From: Acidobacteriaceae bacterium
GTDB lineage: Bacteria; Acidobacteriota; Terriglobia; Terriglobales; Acidobacteriaceae
Assembly: GCA_030049955.1 (NCBI GenBank)
Contig: JASIJX010000411.1
Span: 1-9,206 of the forward strand
Direction: 5' to 3'
DNA length: 9,206 bases
A program made the position numbers and the translations under genes. The notes under the pieces are model-generated. The model had not been told where the DNA came from and made no database searches. It saw only the letters and a program-made list of their open reading frames with translations. How positions within the stretch are numbered: the stretch's first letter is position 1; every line of letters starts with the position of its first letter. Shown here piece by piece: positions 7,901 to 9,206 of the stretch.

Positions 7901-8447
7901 TCGGATTCTTCGCCCAGGCAGCACCTTCCGTCACAACGGGCGCTTTCGGCCGCGTCGGCTTTTCAAAGGCCCAGTGGGGCCGGTAAACGGCACCTTCCTT
8001 GATCCACTCCTTAAGCGTCGCTATCTCTGCAGGCTTTAAGGGTTTGCCTTGGCCCTCATCGGTCTGCGGCATCATGTAATGGGGATCTTTGGATTCAATT
8101 CGCTTGATCAATTCGCTCTGTTCAGGACGACCAGGAACGATCGCATCGGGATGTCCGGGCCGCTGGCGAAAGGCGGATTCTGCCAGATCGAGACGCAAAC
8201 CGGCTTTGCGCATCTCTGGATCCGGTCCGTGGCAGCTAAAGCAGTTGCGAGCTAAGATTGGTTGTACATCTTGGTTGAAATCGACTTTTTGTCCGGAACC
8301 GGCGAGCTGATTTTGATGGCGGCAGCCGGAGACTCCCAGCAGCAAGAGACCGATGCAAAAAAACTGGAGTGAAGGCTTATGATCGGCTACCCCAATGCTC
8401 TTCACACGTCTGTGAGAGGTCACACCGCTAATCAGCCTTCGCGTCAT
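4962..8447 (-). CDS. PSCyt1-DUF1549-LamG-DUF1553 multidomain cytochrome lipoprotein
   Basis: From the ATG at 8447 the protein has 1161 residues (numbering below). A hydrophobic segment at about 28-41 ends in the lipobox VSGC with Cys42, so it is likely a lipoprotein. Then: PSCyt1 domain with haem motif CFSCH (69-73), GLRLD (84-88), and likely Met ligand in HYMMPQ (123-128); DUF1549 (about 180-390) with LIRRVTLDLTGLLPTP, SYGEQRARYWLDYARYADT (about 249-267) and the family motif CAVCHDHKFDP (361-371), a second possible haem site; a LamG/concanavalin-like domain (about 455-735) interrupted by a Lys/Pro-rich insert at about 578-643; and DUF1553 (about 833-1095) with NPLTARVTVNRMWNELFGTG and CTRRQRTDTPLQAL. 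This is the standard order of a family common in Planctomycetota, Verrucomicrobiota and Acidobacteriota. The reaction is unknown. A TTG at 8483 would add 12 residues, but the SD and promoter positions favour the ATG. It is the first gene of the operon. Confidence 0.92.
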   Translation of the reverse strand: MTRRLISGVTSHRRVKSIGVADHKPSLQFFCIGLLLLGVSGCRHQNQLAGSGQKVDFNQDVQPILARNCFSCHGPDPEMRKAGLRLDLAESAFRQRPGHPDAIVPGRPEQSELIKRIESKDPHYMMPQTDEGQGKPLKPAEIATLKEWIKEGAVYRPHWAFEKPTRPKAPVVTEGAAWAKNPIDAFVLARMKKEGLHPSPEADKHTLIRRVTLDLTGLLPTPAEVKAFVNDKSPDAYEHLVDSLLARPSYGEQRARYWLDYARYADTYGLHYDNSHDIWPYRDYVIRSFNNNTPFDQFAMEQIAGDLMPAKNLDPLIASGYVRLGVSSNEGGTIPEELRVNIARERTEAYGATFMGLTVGCAVCHDHKFDPTTQKDFYALSAFFNNIDEKPFNDDRPVWAPVVRIPTAQNTEAYDRVFAKREELVEKLRAMRRDERNLVSQWLASKQDLPQAVSTDKLMLRLRLDEGQGGVLKNSAPDARPASFITSEVKPSWGETTWLWPDFRMEANTRVALGQIGDFDTNQPFSAGGWIMLRYAPNFKISDRSGALISKMDTTQHNRGWDLSVEKGLIVVDLVNEEPKDGPKSSPVPQAKEKFDYPAPQDLTKQDLSPNKPPDKKKPTEKKEAAKPKPDSTTPAEAKDNTPLVAIKVAAIEPLRLDGQWKHILFTYDGSGKASGVKIYLDGVPMKTHAMADSLHGATIRTQAPMELGWRYPDASPAKETRYQDLRLYARSLSAEEITRLPFEDYVAELAAKPTSQWNEDQWHVVSEFYLNAVDKSYREIEGERDALNSQLDRLSEGGVLTQVSWEKPSIAYAHILTRGVYTARTERVEANTPHFLPPLPAGLPHNRLALAEWTVSADNPLTARVTVNRMWNELFGTGIVETTEDFGIMGARPSDPELLDWLAVEFRESGWNVKHMYKLMVMSAAYRQSAKSTPEQLAKDPTNIFLSRGPRFRMDAETLRDIALQSGGLLVNKIGGPSVKPYQPQNVWEQISIGGSDTLHYVQQQGDALYRRSMYSYWKRMAILPDMDAFDAPPRDVVCTRRQRTDTPLQALVTMNDVQWVEAARALAQRVILEGGHKPDQRIDLMSDILLAHDAPPKMAAVLESSLDQLEQHYSADPKAAHALINDGESKPDEAIPAPELAAWTMVASEMLNLDETLTK

Positions 8448-8453
8448 TCTCAG

Positions 8454-8457
8454 CCTC
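8454..8457 (-). promoter_or_regulatory. Shine-Dalgarno site selecting the ATG start at 8447
   Basis: On the minus strand GAGG lies 6 bases before the ATG at 8447-8445 (gaggctgagaATG). The competing upstream TTG at 8483 has only a GGAG about 12 bases away, which is too far for good initiation. This supports the shorter protein. Confidence 0.65.
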
Positions 8458-8488
8458 GATGAGCGAACCGTGTTTCCAGTCAAGCAAA

Positions 8489-8517
8489 AACGTAGTCTCC
8501 ATCGACTTAAATGTCAA
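8489..8517 (-). promoter_or_regulatory. Candidate sigma-70-type promoter of the four-gene operon
   Basis: Read on the minus strand there is a perfect TTGACA (-35) at 8517-8512, a 17-base spacer, and TACGTT at 8494-8489 as a weak -10 (3 of 6 bases of TATAAT). Transcription would begin near 8483-8481, giving a leader of about 35 nt that contains the GAGG site before the ATG at 8447. This geometry also rules against the TTG at 8483 as start codon. The -35 and spacing are good; the -10 is poor, so the promoter may need an activator. Confidence 0.45.
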
Positions 8518-8565
8518 GCAGACATATATTTGCGGGCATCTGCTCATGGCGCCTAATCATCAGCC

Positions 8566-8580
8566 GCGCTCACTGAGCGC
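8566..8580. promoter_or_regulatory. Perfect 15-nt palindrome upstream of the operon promoter
   Basis: GCGCTCA-C-TGAGCGC is a perfect 7-1-7 inverted repeat. Its near edge is 48 bases upstream of the -35 element, a position used by activators. The size and symmetry suit a dimeric regulator, but no matching family is recognised and no regulator gene is in the window. It could also be chance in GC-rich sequence. Confidence 0.35.
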
Positions 8581-8834
8581 TGACCCGTGTCGATTATCTA
8601 ATGGAAGCGGTGTTGCTGGCACCCGAAGGACCTTCTATCGGGGCCCCGTGATTGTGCGGCGAACGCCCGGTGCAATGAACGAGCGGAGCTAGGTGGGAAT
8701 ACGATTATCCTGTGATTCCAGGGACCGAGAGATCGTTGGGCCGTTTGAGTCGAGTCAGTTTTTTTGAGCGGAAACATCGAGCATAGTTCGTGACACGCAC
8801 ACGAATGCTGCGTGGGTTTGTGCCATGAGAGTAA

Positions 8835-8879
8835 AGGAGGAGGAAGATACGAATGAACAGACGTGATGCCTTACGTTGA
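8835..8879 (+). pseudogene. Stub of a twin-arginine-signal gene with strong ribosome binding site
   Basis: AGGAGGAGG at 8835-8843 is followed 9 bases later by ATG at 8853, encoding MNRRDALR and then TGA at 8877-8879. MNRRDAL is a typical beginning of Tat-exported proteins. If one base is skipped near the stop, reading continues with an open frame (TLARAVVRTFAKGF and so on) to a TAA at about 9007-9009, just before the repeat region, but that extension resembles no family I know. It is best read as the 5' end of an exported-protein gene broken by frameshift and by nearby transposition. It could also be a short leader peptide or chance. Confidence 0.4.
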
Positions 8880-9019
8880 CCTTAGCGAGAGCAGTTGTCC
8901 GCACGTTTGCAAAGGGGTTCTCTGAGCTCAACAAAGCCAACTTGTCCGTGTTTGGTTTTGCATTCAACGCCAGAAGTGTGACATTTCTCCAGCGGATTCG
9001 CGATTCCTAAGGTGGCCTG

Positions 9020-9050
9020 CCCGGTAATTTGTACCAGTGAGATTGTTAGT
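9020..9050. repeat. Direct repeat copy 1, possible relic of an IS end
   Basis: This 31-nt unit matches 9071-9101 at 22 of 31 positions and includes two exact blocks, TTTGTACCA (9028-9036) and TGTTAGT (9044-9050), separated by 7 bases in both copies. The copies are 51 bases apart. A TG dinucleotide lies a few bases to the left in each case, as expected for an IS3-type terminus. Confidence 0.55.
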
Positions 9051-9070
9051 GTAGCGCAAAACTGAGGGGA

Positions 9071-9101
9071 CCAGGTTTTTTGTACCAAGCGCAATGTTAG
9101 T
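9071..9101. repeat. Direct repeat copy 2, adjacent to transposase end
   Basis: This is the second copy of the unit, with TTTGTACCA at 9079-9087 and TGTTAGT at 9095-9101. It lies between the transposase stop codon (9113) and the likely end of the insertion sequence, so it is probably part of the IS terminal region bound by the transposase. Confidence 0.55.
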
Positions 9102-9112
9102 CTTCGACGGGT

Positions 9113-9206
9113 TTAGGTTGCAGTCAGTGCGCGGTTAGCCGCGTATTGACCGGCGAATTCGCTCGGCGTCTGGTCACCGAGAGCCCGGTGAGGACGACTC
9201 TCATTG
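9113..9206 (-). CDS. IS3-family transposase OrfB, C-terminal fragment (cut by window edge)
   Basis: On the minus strand the last 30 codons read NESRPHRALGDQTPSEFAGQ, then YAANRALTAT and TAA at 9115-9113. The N-x-x-RPH-x-x-L-x-x-x-TP-x-E motif is the hallmark end of the rve integrase-core (DDE) domain of IS3-family OrfB transposases, just after the catalytic glutamate region. The enzyme cuts and joins the ends of its own insertion sequence. The N-terminal part, OrfA and the DDE residues are off the right edge, so it is unclear whether the element is intact. Confidence 0.9.
   Translation of the reverse strand, partial: NESRPHRALGDQTPSEFAGQYAANRALTAT

Larger units (their letters stand above)
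8518..9112. other. Noncoding stretch between operon promoter and insertion sequence
   Basis: About 600 bases without a convincing complete gene on either strand. It holds the 15-nt palindrome at 8566-8580, a 10-nt palindrome CGGGGCCCCG at 8639-8648, a run of seven T at 8758-8766 without a clear preceding stem, a gene stub with a strong ribosome binding site at 8835-8879, and two direct repeat copies at 9020-9101 beside the transposase. Open frames here are short and resemble no family I recognise. No tRNA or CRISPR array is seen. Confidence 0.6.
9063..9206 (-). mobile_element. IS3-family insertion sequence, right end (continues beyond window)
   Basis: The element is recognised by its transposase C-terminus at 9113-9206. 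The proposed boundary is the TG at 9063-9064 (tgaggggacc), because IS3-family elements usually begin and end with TG/CA and leave a few tens of bases between the stop codon and the tip. The other end is outside the window, so the inverted repeat and target duplication cannot be checked, and the exact boundary is tentative. Confidence 0.5.

Noticed and set aside
8639..8648. CGGGGCCCCG palindrome as an operator
   Set aside because: It is only 10 bp of G and C and likely by chance at this base composition, with no repeat of it elsewhere near the promoter.
8755..8967. Minus-strand open frame of 70 codons
   Set aside because: It shows no family resemblance, lacks a good ribosome binding site and overlaps the stub with a strong start on the other strand.

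Overview
The window looks like an accessory, partly decayed stretch of a moderately GC-rich bacterial chromosome. Gene content points to Acidobacteriota, with Planctomycetota or Verrucomicrobiota as alternatives: PSCyt1 cytochrome domains, DUF1549/DUF1553 and DUF1501 proteins are concentrated in these phyla. The phylum call is inference from protein families, not from a marker gene.

Layout. Positions 2-226 (+) hold the last 74 codons of a type-B carboxylesterase running in from the left. Positions 302-776 (+) are the decayed 3' part of a GH27 alpha-galactosidase that has lost its N-terminal catalytic half and carries two single-base deletions. Positions 863-8447 (-) form one tight four-gene transcription unit. 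Positions 8448-9112 contain its likely promoter, a perfect palindrome, a stub of a twin-arginine gene, and duplicated sequence next to an insertion sequence. Positions 9113-9206 (-) are the C-terminus of an IS3-family transposase that continues off the right edge.

The operon is the main content. In transcription order (right to left) it encodes: (1) a large lipoprotein with a PSCyt1 c-type cytochrome domain, DUF1549 with a second CxxCH, a LamG-like domain and DUF1553; (2) a Tat-exported DUF1501 protein of the alkaline phosphatase/sulfatase-like superfamily; (3) a DUF2231-type membrane protein fused to a PSCyt1 cytochrome domain and C-terminal leucine-rich repeats; (4) a Tat-exported NHL/six-bladed beta-propeller protein. 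The first two genes are 12 bp apart and the other junctions are 4-bp overlaps (GTGA, ATGA), so translation is probably coupled. Every product carries an export signal or membrane segments, so the proteins probably work together outside the cytoplasm as a membrane-attached haem-containing assembly. The substrate and reaction are not known to me and are not evident from the sequence. The flanking carbohydrate-active gene remnants hint at polysaccharide use, but they are on the other strand and not part of the operon.
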